In this document: positions 15,273 through 21,296 of the stretch, piece by piece
How the letters are laid out: the number at the start of each line of letters is the position of its first letter
Numbering within the stretch: position 1 is the first letter of the stretch
Source of the DNA: a virus
Strand: one strand, 5' to 3'
Length of the DNA: 27,899 bases
IMG/VR virus record: IMGVR_UViG_3300046529_000313
Span: 1 to 27,899 of that record
The notes under the pieces: generated by a model
What the model was told of the DNA's origin: nothing
Databases searched by the model: none
What the model saw: only the letters and a program-made list of their open reading frames with translations
Position numbers and translations under genes: made by a program

Positions 15273-15490
15273 AACTTGTCCCAGTTCATGCGAGGCTTCT
15301 GTCCCCGCCTGCGCCATGCCTCATTGAGCCTGTGCGCCAGTAGCCAAACATTGAGCCCGTTTTCGACCATGTAGGCTCGATATAAGCTGCGGGCCGCAAC
15401 CTGTTGTCGATAATTGCGACCCGCTTGCGACTGCACCGGGGGCGGTGTGGATCGCAACTGTGTAGGCAATGCTTCGCAATCGTAGGACAT
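15263..15490 (-). CDS. Small basic protein of unknown function
   Basis: A 75-residue protein from the ATG at 15490, preceded by GGGACGGA at good spacing; an in-frame ATG at 15520 has no such site. It is rich in Arg, Gln and Trp (AWRRRGQKPRMNWDKLCR) and may bind nucleic acid. It follows the NusG-like gene after a gap of 59 bases and is probably the second gene of the late operon. Confidence 0.6.
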   Translation of the reverse strand: MSYDCEALPTQLRSTPPPVQSQAGRNYRQQVAARSLYRAYMVENGLNVWLLAHRLNEAWRRRGQKPRMNWDKLCR

Positions 15491-15549
15491 CGATCCGTCC
15501 CGGATAGAGGACAAGAGCATGGAATGCCAACTCGCCTCAAGTTTTGGAT

Positions 15550-16053
15550 TTATCGAGTGATTCGAGTATGCCGTGTTTTCTCGAACGATTCAATTGCGAT
15601 GGCAACAGGCATGGCAAAACCATCCACTTCCATGATTAAATCGTTGCCCCTAATCGATACGACCCGCAACGATTTACCGTCCAGAGCACCATCATGGATA
15701 TCGAAACGACCGCCGATCAGTTTATAGAGAATGTCCTTTGTTTCATCATAGTGACCTAGAGCCTCCTTGCGTCTGATGTAGTCTATTTCTGTCTCCCTGA
15801 TTGTCAGGGGCTCGCCGCATGCATCAACGAAACCAAATACACGATGATCGCGGCGCACAAGATCGTACACGCTATCTCTAAGATCCATATCGACCAGTAT
15901 GTAGCCGGGGATGAGCGGATAAGATCTTTTTTCACGTTTGCGACCTCGACGTTTTTTCCAGATGATGCGCTTTGGAACATAGGCTTGTACGCCTATTTTA
16001 TCTGCAATCTTGTCCTCTGCAGATGAGAAGCAGGCCAGTGCATACCATGGCAT
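15550..16053 (-). CDS. NusG-like transcription factor (NGN plus KOW-like domain)
   Basis: A 167-residue protein, close to the usual length of NusG-family proteins. The NGN domain spans residues 2-95: it opens MPWYALACFSSAEDKIADKI and contains the hallmark YPLIPGYILVDMD at 45-57. A C-terminal domain from about 112 (GGRFDIHDGALDGKSLRVV) has the KOW-like turn and strands up to FEK at 157-159. NusG paralogues such as RfaH and LoaP ride on RNA polymerase and suppress pausing or termination over specific operons. As the first gene of a 16-kb operon it is a strong candidate late-transcription antiterminator. The basic loop WKKRRGRKREKR at 32-43 is unusual. No Shine-Dalgarno is close to the ATG. Confidence 0.83.
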   Translation of the reverse strand: MPWYALACFSSAEDKIADKIGVQAYVPKRIIWKKRRGRKREKRSYPLIPGYILVDMDLRDSVYDLVRRDHRVFGFVDACGEPLTIRETEIDYIRRKEALGHYDETKDILYKLIGGRFDIHDGALDGKSLRVVSIRGNDLIMEVDGFAMPVAIAIESFEKTRHTRITR

Positions 16054-16124
16054 GAATATACCGCTTCCCTTTAGGGAAAAAACACACTACGCTTGTGTCA
16101 GCTACATGACAACTGGGGGATAAA
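16054..16124. promoter_or_regulatory. Divergent control region between late operon and rightward cluster
   Basis: This 71-base gap separates the NusG-like gene (minus) from a rightward gene (plus). It contains an inverted repeat TTCCC-TTTA-GGGAA at about 16065-16078 and a possible minus-strand promoter, TTGTCA-17-TAGTGT. TATATT lies immediately before the NusG-like ATG; if used as -10 the mRNA would be leaderless. On the plus strand the leader CAACTGGGG (16110-16118) precedes ATG 16125. Both promoters must lie here; exact start points are not determinable by eye. Confidence 0.55.
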
Positions 16125-16628
16125 ATGACACCACAAGAAATCGCAAGAAATCTTAGCACACAACAACGACAGTGCCTCATAGATCATGCGCCGGGTCCAC
16201 AGCCATTTCTCGCGGTAGGTGACACAGGCACAAATGGATTACGCGCAACCAAGCAGTCTTTAATCTCTCTCAAGCTTTTATGCCCCACAGGAAGCCACAT
16301 CAATCCCAGACCATCAGAGTTAAATCTGACCTCATTGGGTCAAGAGGTTGTCTGTATTCTTCTGGGTAAAATGATAGATTCTCTGGTCAGTTCCGGGTTC
16401 TTAGACCCATTAACCGCTCGTAAAGTCTTTGCCGCTATTGATGAAGCCTCCTTAGTCAGACGAAGAGGGAAGCCATCAAAATGCACAGAGAAAAACATGC
16501 CCTACCATGCGGTTGCCACACCAGCGGAAGGCCCTGCCCAGAGCATCACCCGCGACCGTGTCGCCACAATTATGCTTCTGAGTCTGCTGAAAAACCCAAT
16601 CATTCCTGCCACAGAAGACTCTCGATAA
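16125..16628 (+). CDS. Possible winged-helix-like phage protein
   Basis: A 167-residue frame preceded by the ACTGGGGGA leader. The N-terminus (MTPQEIARNLSTQQRQCLID) followed by ATKQSLISLKLLCP and LTSLGQEVVCILLG reads like a small winged-helix fold seen in phage early proteins: helix, helix, then a wing ending in 'T..G..V..IL'. The last 50 residues overlap another frame that looks more protein-like, so the true C-terminus may be shorter or the overlap genuine. The fold call is tentative. Confidence 0.55.
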   Translation: MTPQEIARNLSTQQRQCLIDHAPGPQPFLAVGDTGTNGLRATKQSLISLKLLCPTGSHINPRPSELNLTSLGQEVVCILLGKMIDSLVSSGFLDPLTARKVFAAIDEASLVRRRGKPSKCTEKNMPYHAVATPAEGPAQSITRDRVATIMLLSLLKNPIIPATEDSR

Positions 16629-16720
16629 GAGACGTCCTGATTGAGGCTTCAGCCCTTACCTCTCTAGCCCTCTTCCTCGGTAGCCTCTTCATCTGGCTGT
16701 CTATCCTTGGAACTTCCTGA
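16481..16720 (+). CDS. Cys/His-rich small membrane protein
   Basis: A 79-residue frame overlapping the previous one by 148 bases. Its N-terminus has a dense Cys/His pattern (CGCHTSGRPCPEHHPRPCRH at residues 10-29) like short phage zinc-binding sequences, and the C-terminus has one clear membrane span (SALTSLALFLGSLFIWLSI). GAGGG lies about 11 bases before the ATG. Composition favours this frame as real; the large overlap is unusual for this genome and could reflect a frameshift in the neighbour. Confidence 0.5.
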   Translation: MHREKHALPCGCHTSGRPCPEHHPRPCRHNYASESAEKPNHSCHRRLSIRDVLIEASALTSLALFLGSLFIWLSILGTS

Positions 16721-16762
16721 CATCTGGCTGCGTTCCTCTCAGTTCGGGCAATGGAGGGCGCT

Positions 16763-17014
16763 ATGTGCTTCTCATTGGGTTGGCTTGAGAGCCTGCTCAT
16801 CAACATCATCATTGTTGTTGCCGTCGTTGCAATTCTTCGGCTGCTGATACCTTGGGTCTTCAGCATGCTCGGTGTCGATGGCGGAATCCTTCTGCAGATT
16901 ATCAACATTGTTGTGTGGGCGATCGTGGCAATCTTTGTGATCTATGTGGCGTTCGCCCTGATCAGTTGCCTGATTGGTGGTGGCGCGTCACTATCTCTCA
17001 TGCCACATCGATGA
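16763..17014 (+). CDS. Small two-span membrane protein
   Basis: An 83-residue protein from the ATG at 16763, which has GGAGGG upstream (an in-frame ATG at 16751 lies before that site). It opens MCFSLGWLESLLINIIIVVA, with spans at about residues 9-32 and 41-73 separated by a Gly-containing turn, and ends with a Gly/Ser-rich basic tail. I recall similar short proteins from phages and prophages of Alphaproteobacteria. The function is unknown; a holin-like or superinfection role is only a guess. Confidence 0.72.
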   Translation: MCFSLGWLESLLINIIIVVAVVAILRLLIPWVFSMLGVDGGILLQIINIVVWAIVAIFVIYVAFALISCLIGGGASLSLMPHR

Positions 17015-17124
17015 CGCCAAACAAAATGATATTGACCGCGATGCTTGTCTGCATCGCGGTCTTTGTTGGCGTGTATTTTAGTGGTGTGTGGAATTGCTGC
17101 GATCTTACGCTGATAGGCCAGTGA
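17011..17124 (+). CDS. Tiny single-span membrane protein (37 residues)
   Basis: The ATG overlaps the previous stop (ATGA). The product has one hydrophobic span (MILTAMLVCIAVFVGVYFSG) and a short tail with adjacent Cys residues (NCCDLTLIG). It ends 20 bases inside the 3' end of the convergent minus-strand gene. It is probably translated with the two-span membrane protein as a pair. Confidence 0.62.
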   Translation: MTPNKMILTAMLVCIAVFVGVYFSGVWNCCDLTLIGQ

Positions 17125-17329
17125 TTGGTGTATCTTTCATTCCACCACCAAACAAACTGAAATTGAAGAACCGCAAAACTTGGCCTTTGTATTGTGGATT
17201 CTTTTGTGCCTCGTAAGCCTTGTCAATTGCATCGGCATAGTAGTCGCCTTCATAGATAACAGCGACGGGTGGCTTGTCTGGCCTCTTTACGTAAGCAGGA
17301 GCAACTATGTGAACTACGAATTGTCCCAT
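17105..17329 (-). CDS. Small accessory protein, last gene of leftward array
   Basis: A 74-residue protein preceded by the leader CAACTGGGGAATTAAA. It begins MGQFVVHIVAPAYVKRP, with strand-strand-helix character (VAVIYEGDYYADAIDKAYEAQ), then a short strand and Gly turn. Its layout (beta hairpin, then an Ala-rich helix) resembles its neighbours at 17364-18265. It is convergent with the membrane protein at 17011-17124, with overlapping ends. Function unknown. Confidence 0.7.
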   Translation of the reverse strand: MGQFVVHIVAPAYVKRPDKPPVAVIYEGDYYADAIDKAYEAQKNPQYKGQVLRFFNFSLFGGGMKDTPITGLSA

Positions 17330-17363
17330 TTTAATTCCCCAGTTGTTTGACGTTTGTAAGGTG

Positions 17364-17564
17364 TTAGTGACTAACTAGTGTTTTTACGAATTGCTCATGT
17401 AGTAGCTTGAAAAACTCTTTAGTGGCAGCGGCCTTTGTTGGATGCCATTGGGTAACAATGGAGCCATTTCCCGCGCGCCATTCTCCGCGCCCGTAGATAT
17501 ATTCTGGCCCGTTCCAATAGTTGCTTCGGATCGAAAGCCATTTTGCGTATTGCATCGCTTCCAT
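17364..17564 (-). CDS. Small accessory protein of unknown function
   Basis: A 66-residue protein beginning MEAMQYAKWLSIRSNYWNGP, rich in Trp and Tyr in strand-like stretches, then the helix TKAAATKEFFKLLHEQF. Its leader contains CACATATCCCCTA and GATAGGAC upstream of the ATG, parts of which recur before the next gene. Probably one of a set of short early host-interaction proteins. No family is recognised. Confidence 0.68.
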   Translation of the reverse strand: MEAMQYAKWLSIRSNYWNGPEYIYGRGEWRAGNGSIVTQWHPTKAAATKEFFKLLHEQFVKTLVSH

Positions 17565-17579
17565 GGTGTTTGTCCTATC

Positions 17580-17597
17580 TAGGGGATATGTGACTAA
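17580..17597. repeat. Leader repeat TAGGGGATATGTGRCTAA, copy 1
   Basis: An 18-base sequence upstream of the 66-residue gene; it recurs at 17821-17838 with one mismatch upstream of the 65-residue gene. The core CATATCCCC (minus strand) also occurs at 23126-23134. It may be a promoter element or regulator-binding site. Confidence 0.6.
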
Positions 17598-17791
17598 GCG
17601 TGGGTTCCGATTAAGTCTGAATTTAACTTGTAACTCTCCGCAGCCTTTTGGGCAGATTCCTTGGTTTTATATCGGTGGTTTATCACTGCCTTCCGGCTGT
17701 AAACGAGTCCGTTAGCCATATATTCCCGATAGACTACCCAAGCCCCATGATTCGCTCTGACGTTTATCTCTACCGTGTCTGGTTTTCGCAT
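17594..17791 (-). CDS. Small accessory protein of unknown function
   Basis: A 65-residue protein. It opens MRKPDTVEINVRANHGAWVV, a beta hairpin with Trp and Tyr, then RYKTKESAQKAAESYKL, an Ala-rich helix starting after a Thr-Lys-Glu cap. AGGACGGAG lies within 20 bases of the ATG, inside a 24-base leader shared with the next gene upstream. Similar in layout to its neighbours; possibly distant paralogues. Confidence 0.7.
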   Translation of the reverse strand: MRKPDTVEINVRANHGAWVVYREYMANGLVYSRKAVINHRYKTKESAQKAAESYKLNSDLIGTHA

Positions 17792-17794
17792 TCC

Positions 17795-17818
17795 TCTATC
17801 TCCGTCCTATATGGTTGA
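17795..17818. repeat. 24-base leader repeat, copy 1
   Basis: This stretch before the 65-residue gene is identical over 24 bases to 18063-18086 before the 74-residue gene. Read on the minus strand it contains CCATATAGGACGGAGATAGA, which includes the likely Shine-Dalgarno region. The identity in an otherwise divergent pair suggests gene duplication with retained leader, or selection on the leader. Confidence 0.8.
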
Positions 17819-17820
17819 CG

Positions 17821-17838
17821 TAGGGGATATGTGGCTAA
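17821..17838. repeat. Leader repeat TAGGGGATATGTGRCTAA, copy 2
   Basis: Second copy of the element at 17580-17597, again just upstream (minus-strand sense) of a short gene's leader, here separated from the 24-base repeat by two bases. Confidence 0.6.
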
Positions 17839-18059
17839 CAGTGCGAAAGCATCATTGGGGCGATTGATTTTATGTTGCGGTACTCGCCGCCAAGCATGAC
17901 ATAGGTTCCCGGTTTTAGATTTTTACTGCTTGTGCACCAGCGAAGTCCGTTGTCACCAGTTGTCATAAATCGACCCATGGCATCAGAAGTCTTAAAATTC
18001 TTAATTGTCAGTCTCTCATGACCCAACGGACCTGAGAACTTTTCGATCTTTAGGTTCAT
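17835..18059 (-). CDS. Small accessory protein of unknown function
   Basis: A 74-residue protein preceded by the duplicated 24-base leader. It begins MNLKIEKFSGPLGHERLTIK and looks mainly beta (LRWCTSSKNLKPGTYVMLGGEY), without the Ala-rich helix of its neighbours. No known motif. It belongs to the leftward array of short genes that each carry their own leader rather than overlapping starts. Confidence 0.68.
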   Translation of the reverse strand: MNLKIEKFSGPLGHERLTIKNFKTSDAMGRFMTTGDNGLRWCTSSKNLKPGTYVMLGGEYRNIKSIAPMMLSHC

Positions 18060-18062
18060 TTT

Positions 18063-18086
18063 TCTATCTCCGTCCTATATGGTTGA
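18063..18086. repeat. 24-base leader repeat, copy 2
   Basis: Second copy of the 17795-17818 element, directly upstream of the ATG at 18059 with the same spacing to the start (within one base). See that entry. Confidence 0.8.
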
Positions 18087-18094
18087 TTAGTGCT

Positions 18095-18265
18095 CTAGCG
18101 CACGGCTTTGCTTTCAGCTTTAGCGAGTGCCTTTTCGGCCGTCTCTTTGCTGTCGAATATGTTTAGAACGCGCCAGATCTCGACATTGCCAGTGGACGTG
18201 CCATCGAAGCGCTCAAATGCCCAAGTATGGCAGAGGTCGGGGCGTATGCGGAATTTCCGTTTCAT
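18095..18265 (-). CDS. Small accessory protein of unknown function
   Basis: A 56-residue basic protein from the ATG at 18265, chosen for the GGAG site nine bases upstream; a longer frame to 18298 exists. It begins MKRKFRIRPDLCHTWAFERF, continues with a strand (VEIWRVLNIF) and ends with the helix DSKETAEKALAKAESKAVR. The strand plus 'S/T-K-E-x-A' helix pattern matches the genes at 17364 and 17594. It is the first gene behind the operator-bearing promoter at 18295-18325. Confidence 0.68.
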   Translation of the reverse strand: MKRKFRIRPDLCHTWAFERFDGTSTGNVEIWRVLNIFDSKETAEKALAKAESKAVR

Positions 18266-18294
18266 GTCATTGCTCCATAATGAGATAACAGTGA

Positions 18295-18325
18295 ACAAGG
18301 TAGGGTTTTTACCCTACCTTGTCAA
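18295..18325 (-). promoter_or_regulatory. Promoter with 12-bp inverted-repeat operator in the spacer
   Basis: On the minus strand TTGACA (18320-18325) is followed after 17 bases by TACCTT (18297-18302). The whole interval is a perfect inverted repeat: ACAAGGTAGGGT (18295-18306), four-base loop, ACCCTACCTTGT (18311-18322). A regulator bound here would block RNA polymerase. The element overlaps the stop of the Cys-rich gene upstream and reads into the short-gene array. As a terminator it would lack a T-tract, so an operator is preferred. Confidence 0.6.
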
Positions 18326-18986
18326 TATCTATCTTGGTGTAGAATTCGTCCTGTGCGGCACTGTATGCAACGCTATTTCGACGACCAAAACCCTTCGCAT
18401 AGATGTCGGCGACGATCGAAAGCGCACGACCTTCCGGGGCATTACCGTTCCGGATTTCCTGTGCGATAGAAGCGCAGAAATCGCCATACGAACCGTCTAG
18501 GACCGGCAGGACGAACGCCCAGCGATTGGCGGTAGATTGGCGCACGATGGCGGCAGCCGCCTCCCGTTCTGTACGAGCCTTGGCCTCTGCCTCTAGGCGG
18601 GGGGCATTAGCGATCAACCATGCCTTGCGATTAATCTCCCGGCGAGCATCTGCCTTGGCGCGGCGCTGATCTCTCAGGATCTTTGCAGCCGCTATCTTGA
18701 CGGAATCACCTAGAGCCTTGTCACGGGTCTTGTCGACACACTCAGAACCGACTGCAAACTTCTTTCCGTCAGATGAAGTGCAAACGAAATTGTGCATCAG
18801 GGGCATGCCACAATGATTGCAGACGCCAAGCGGAATATCTCGGGGCAGACTGCGAAGAGCCGCATTGTACGCCTCTGGATTCTGCTCTGCCAGCGATGGC
18901 GACGGCAGGCTGGCAACATACAGAAACCGAAATGGGCCGAGGCCGAGGCCTGAAGCTTCAAATGGGTGCATGGCTGTTTTCTCCAT
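18309..18986 (-). CDS. Cys-motif phage protein with basic helical middle
   Basis: A 225-residue protein from the ATG at 18986 (an ATG at 18971 has GGAG upstream and is the main alternative). The segment GVCNHCGMPLMHNFVCTSSD, then KKFAVGSECV (Cys56, Cys59, Cys69, Cys83), is a zinc-ribbon-like module I associate with phage proteins of unknown function. Residues about 95-150 are a long Arg/Ala/Glu helix. The C-terminal part (NGNAPEGRALSIVADIYAK) looks folded. It has its own strong promoter at 18993-19022. A nucleic-acid-linked early role is likely but unproven. Confidence 0.72.
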   Translation of the reverse strand: MEKTAMHPFEASGLGLGPFRFLYVASLPSPSLAEQNPEAYNAALRSLPRDIPLGVCNHCGMPLMHNFVCTSSDGKKFAVGSECVDKTRDKALGDSVKIAAAKILRDQRRAKADARREINRKAWLIANAPRLEAEAKARTEREAAAAIVRQSTANRWAFVLPVLDGSYGDFCASIAQEIRNGNAPEGRALSIVADIYAKGFGRRNSVAYSAAQDEFYTKIDIDKVG

Positions 18987-18992
18987 GCCCAG

Positions 18993-19022
18993 AATATAGG
19001 GTAATTCCCCTATGCCTGTCAA
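18993..19022 (-). promoter_or_regulatory. Strong sigma70-like promoter with spacer operator
   Basis: On the minus strand a consensus TTGACA (19017-19022) is followed by TATATT (18993-18998) after 18 bases, or CTATAT after 17. Between and overlapping them is the inverted repeat ATAGGG-GAATTA-CCCTAT (18996-19013). It sits immediately after the stop of the upstream 80-residue gene and drives the Cys-motif gene at 18309-18986. The operator resembles those at 18295 and 23160. Confidence 0.72.
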
Positions 19023-19265
19023 CTACCCTTTTTTTATTGCAGTGCCGTTCTCAAAGGCCTCTATTAGCTGCAGTGCAGCATTGGCCATGCGCTGATACTT
19101 TGGGGTTATCGGACCCACCCCCCTCCAGCCCAATTCGTCCAGACGATTTCGTGCGGCCATAGGCCGTGGTTCGTCAAACGTGGTCCCGGCTACATCCGAT
19201 AGGGTCGAGGTGATTAAACTCACCAGTGGGCTCGGCAAGGGCAAATCGTCAGTTGGGTCAGACAT
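19023..19265 (-). CDS. Small protein of unknown function
   Basis: An 80-residue protein beginning MSDPTDDLPLPSPLVSLITS. It has an acidic Pro-rich start, a central basic stretch and a C-terminal helix (MANAALQLIEAFENG). It overlaps the upstream 75-residue gene by eight bases. No recognised motif. It ends at the promoter of the next gene, so this may be the end of the helicase-containing transcript. Confidence 0.68.
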   Translation of the reverse strand: MSDPTDDLPLPSPLVSLITSTLSDVAGTTFDEPRPMAARNRLDELGWRGVGPITPKYQRMANAALQLIEAFENGTAIKKG

Positions 19266-19485
19266 GCTGTCCCTTTCCCTTCATAGCCTTCCTGATCCGC
19301 TCTTGGTTGTCCCTTACAAACTGCAATGTCTTCAGGGCTGGCAATAGCTCTGGCACATCAAAGTCAGATATCGCCGCAACCATGGCCTCGATCTGCGCCT
19401 CTATCGGCACCGTGCGACACACTGCGTCCTGAAGGGCCGTGATGCAATCATTGCAGGCGCATCCTGCCTTGTGACTAGAGAGCAT
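19258..19485 (-). CDS. Small Cys-containing protein of unknown function
   Basis: A 75-residue protein with Cys at residues 9, 11, 14 and 23 (GCACNDC near the start), then helices (FVRDNQERIRKAMKG). The N-terminal Cys cluster could hold a metal. It overlaps the helicase gene by 11 bases and is likely co-translated with it. Confidence 0.68.
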   Translation of the reverse strand: MLSSHKAGCACNDCITALQDAVCRTVPIEAQIEAMVAAISDFDVPELLPALKTLQFVRDNQERIRKAMKGKGQHV

Positions 19486-20995
19486 CGATCACCCTCCTGT
19501 CGATGGTGCCGTGTTTTTTCTTGGCCATGGCGTATGCGATCAGTCTGGACTGAACGTAGCCGCGGATCTCTGATGATGGTTCTCTCGGCTCAGTGAGGCG
19601 AAATGAATTCGGCCAGACACCGAATTTCGTTTTAAATTGTTGGGCGGCCCATCCTGATTTATATCCGCGCTCGATGGCGATGTAGAGAAAACCTGCGTAC
19701 CAGATTTCCTTATCGCTCATTGTGTACTGACGTTTCTGTCCCGGCTTCCACCGATGGCTCGAGCCGTTGACCTCAATCAACTCGCCATCATGTTCTATAA
19801 CTCCACATGCTGGCCGCATATCCGCACCGCAATGCGTACAGACCTTCAATCCATGCGCCACGATCGCTGTACATTTTGGACACTCGCGCGGGAGTTTTCT
19901 TTTCTGGATGATCTCCGCTGCCTTCGGCTTCGGCTTTCCGTCGTCAAGTTCATCCCAATGAATATCAGTAACAAACCCCAACTTCTGAGTTGTGTCTGTG
20001 TGATCAAGAATTATCGCGTGTCTCTTTCCTTCTGCGGTACGGAGAGAACGGCCAATAATCTGTTGATACAACATCTCTGATTTTGTTGGTCGAGCAAGGA
20101 TAAGGCACCGGACGTCCCAATCCGTTCCAGTCGTTAGCGTACCTACGTTCGCTACGATCTGATATTCTCCATTGTGAAACTTGCGTTTGATCTCGCGCCG
20201 CTCGTCTGCCTTCGTTCTTGCGTCCTGATATCCGCATGTGATCCCTGCCTCCACAAATCTATCGCGGATCATTTCCGCATGTGCGCAATCTACTCCGTAG
20301 CAAAGCGTCTTGTCCTTCCCCCACTGTTTTTTCCAAGTGTCGACGATGTCGGCAGTCAGTGATCCTTTCTGCATCGCTGCGCTGAGTTGTCCTTCGTGAT
20401 AATCCCCCGCAACCAGTTTGACACCGGACAGATCAGGATGACCCGTGGCAAACACCTTGAACGGCGACAGCTTACCATCCCTGATCAAATCTTCTGTCGT
20501 CGATACCGTAAGCAACGTCTGGAAATATTTTCCCAGACCTTTCGTACCGGGCGTTGCACTCAGTCCGATAAACGGCACCGACTGCCACGCCGGATCTTGC
20601 AACCACTGTTTATGGAATTCGTGAAGAACGTGCACCTCATCGAAGATCACAACCTGTGCCTTTGGATATGATCCACGGCTCTTCAAAGTTTGAATGCTGC
20701 AAATCTGCACCGGCTTCGACCAATCTGTCATGACGTGATCTGCCTGAATAATCCCTACGTCCTTGATGCCTTCATCGTAGAAGGACTCGAGGGTTTGATC
20801 GATCAGGCTCAGATTGCTGACGACAAATGCCAGCCTGTTATTCTTGCGCTGGGCTCCCTCGACGATGGCAGCCGAGATAAGGGTTTTACCGGCACCAGTA
20901 GGTGCTGAGAGAACCACTCGCTTCACGCCTTGGCCGATCGTCTGCTTGAGGGCAGTCAACGCCTCTTGCTGATGTGGCCATAACTCACGCTTCAT
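19475..20995 (-). CDS. SF2 DEAD/H-type helicase with C-terminal zinc finger
   Basis: A 506-residue helicase. N-terminal WPHQQEAL at 6-13; motif I APTGAGKT at 31-38; motif II DEVH at 119-122; motif III SATPG at 146-150; motif V GTLTTGTDWD at 285-294; motif VI QQIIGRSLRT at 311-320. A zinc-ribbon CPKC...CTHCG lies at 372-390, followed by a 110-residue basic C-terminal domain. This organisation matches phage helicases of the UvsW/RecG-like or replication-associated DEAD type, which unwind or remodel branched DNA using ATP. The start overlaps the HTH gene (ATGA), and a DUF1376 gene lies just beyond, so a replication/recombination module is likely. Confidence 0.9.
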   Translation of the reverse strand: MKRELWPHQQEALTALKQTIGQGVKRVVLSAPTGAGKTLISAAIVEGAQRKNNRLAFVVSNLSLIDQTLESFYDEGIKDVGIIQADHVMTDWSKPVQICSIQTLKSRGSYPKAQVVIFDEVHVLHEFHKQWLQDPAWQSVPFIGLSATPGTKGLGKYFQTLLTVSTTEDLIRDGKLSPFKVFATGHPDLSGVKLVAGDYHEGQLSAAMQKGSLTADIVDTWKKQWGKDKTLCYGVDCAHAEMIRDRFVEAGITCGYQDARTKADERREIKRKFHNGEYQIVANVGTLTTGTDWDVRCLILARPTKSEMLYQQIIGRSLRTAEGKRHAIILDHTDTTQKLGFVTDIHWDELDDGKPKPKAAEIIQKRKLPRECPKCTAIVAHGLKVCTHCGADMRPACGVIEHDGELIEVNGSSHRWKPGQKRQYTMSDKEIWYAGFLYIAIERGYKSGWAAQQFKTKFGVWPNSFRLTEPREPSSEIRGYVQSRLIAYAMAKKKHGTIDRRVIDAL

Positions 20996-21294
20996 TTTGT
21001 AGCCCCCAGTTTGGATATACGCTTCGCAAACCTTTCCACGATTTCCATTGCTCGCAAACGTGACACGCCGATCCTTGCACCGATTTCTGTAAATGTTTTA
21101 TTTTCTGAGCGAAGCAGCCACGCATACTCCGCTCGCGCTCGTGAGCGAATTATCTTCATCTGTTTCTTTGGCGGACGGCCACTCTGAATCTCTCTACCCT
21201 CCTTACTTCTTTCTCGGATGCCTCTTTCTTTTTGTGGTTGTGGTTTCCTCACGAGGTGCATTGCATGTGCTCTGCATGTGCTCTGCATGTGCAT
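20992..21294 (-). CDS. Basic HTH DNA-binding protein
   Basis: A 100-residue protein. The C-terminal 50 residues read as a sigma-region-4-like helix-turn-helix: FTEIGARIGVSRLRAMEIVERFAKR, preceded by a basic stretch (GRPPKKQMKIIRSRARAEYAW). The start is uncertain: ATG 21294 lies just after the upstream stop, while in-frame ATGs at 21288, 21261 and 21159 are alternatives. The N-terminal coding sequence lies in an 11-bp tandem repeat. It probably binds DNA next to the helicase, for example at the phage origin or an early promoter. Confidence 0.62.
   Translation of the reverse strand: MHMQSTCRAHAMHLVRKPQPQKERGIRERSKEGREIQSGRPPKKQMKIIRSRARAEYAWLLRSENKTFTEIGARIGVSRLRAMEIVERFAKRISKLGATK
21262..21294. 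repeat. 11-bp tandem repeat TGCATGTGCTC, three units
   Basis: Three units (two exact, third with two changes) cover the 5' end of the HTH gene. Because 11 is not a multiple of three, each unit places its ATG (minus strand) in a different reading frame, so a change of copy number would alter which ATG is in frame. Confidence 0.7.
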
Positions 21295-21296
21295 GA

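Noticed and set aside
18295-18322. Perfect 12-bp hairpin read as a rho-independent terminator
   Set aside because: No T-tract follows on the minus strand, and the arms coincide with a TTGACA-17-TACCTT promoter, so an operator is the better explanation.
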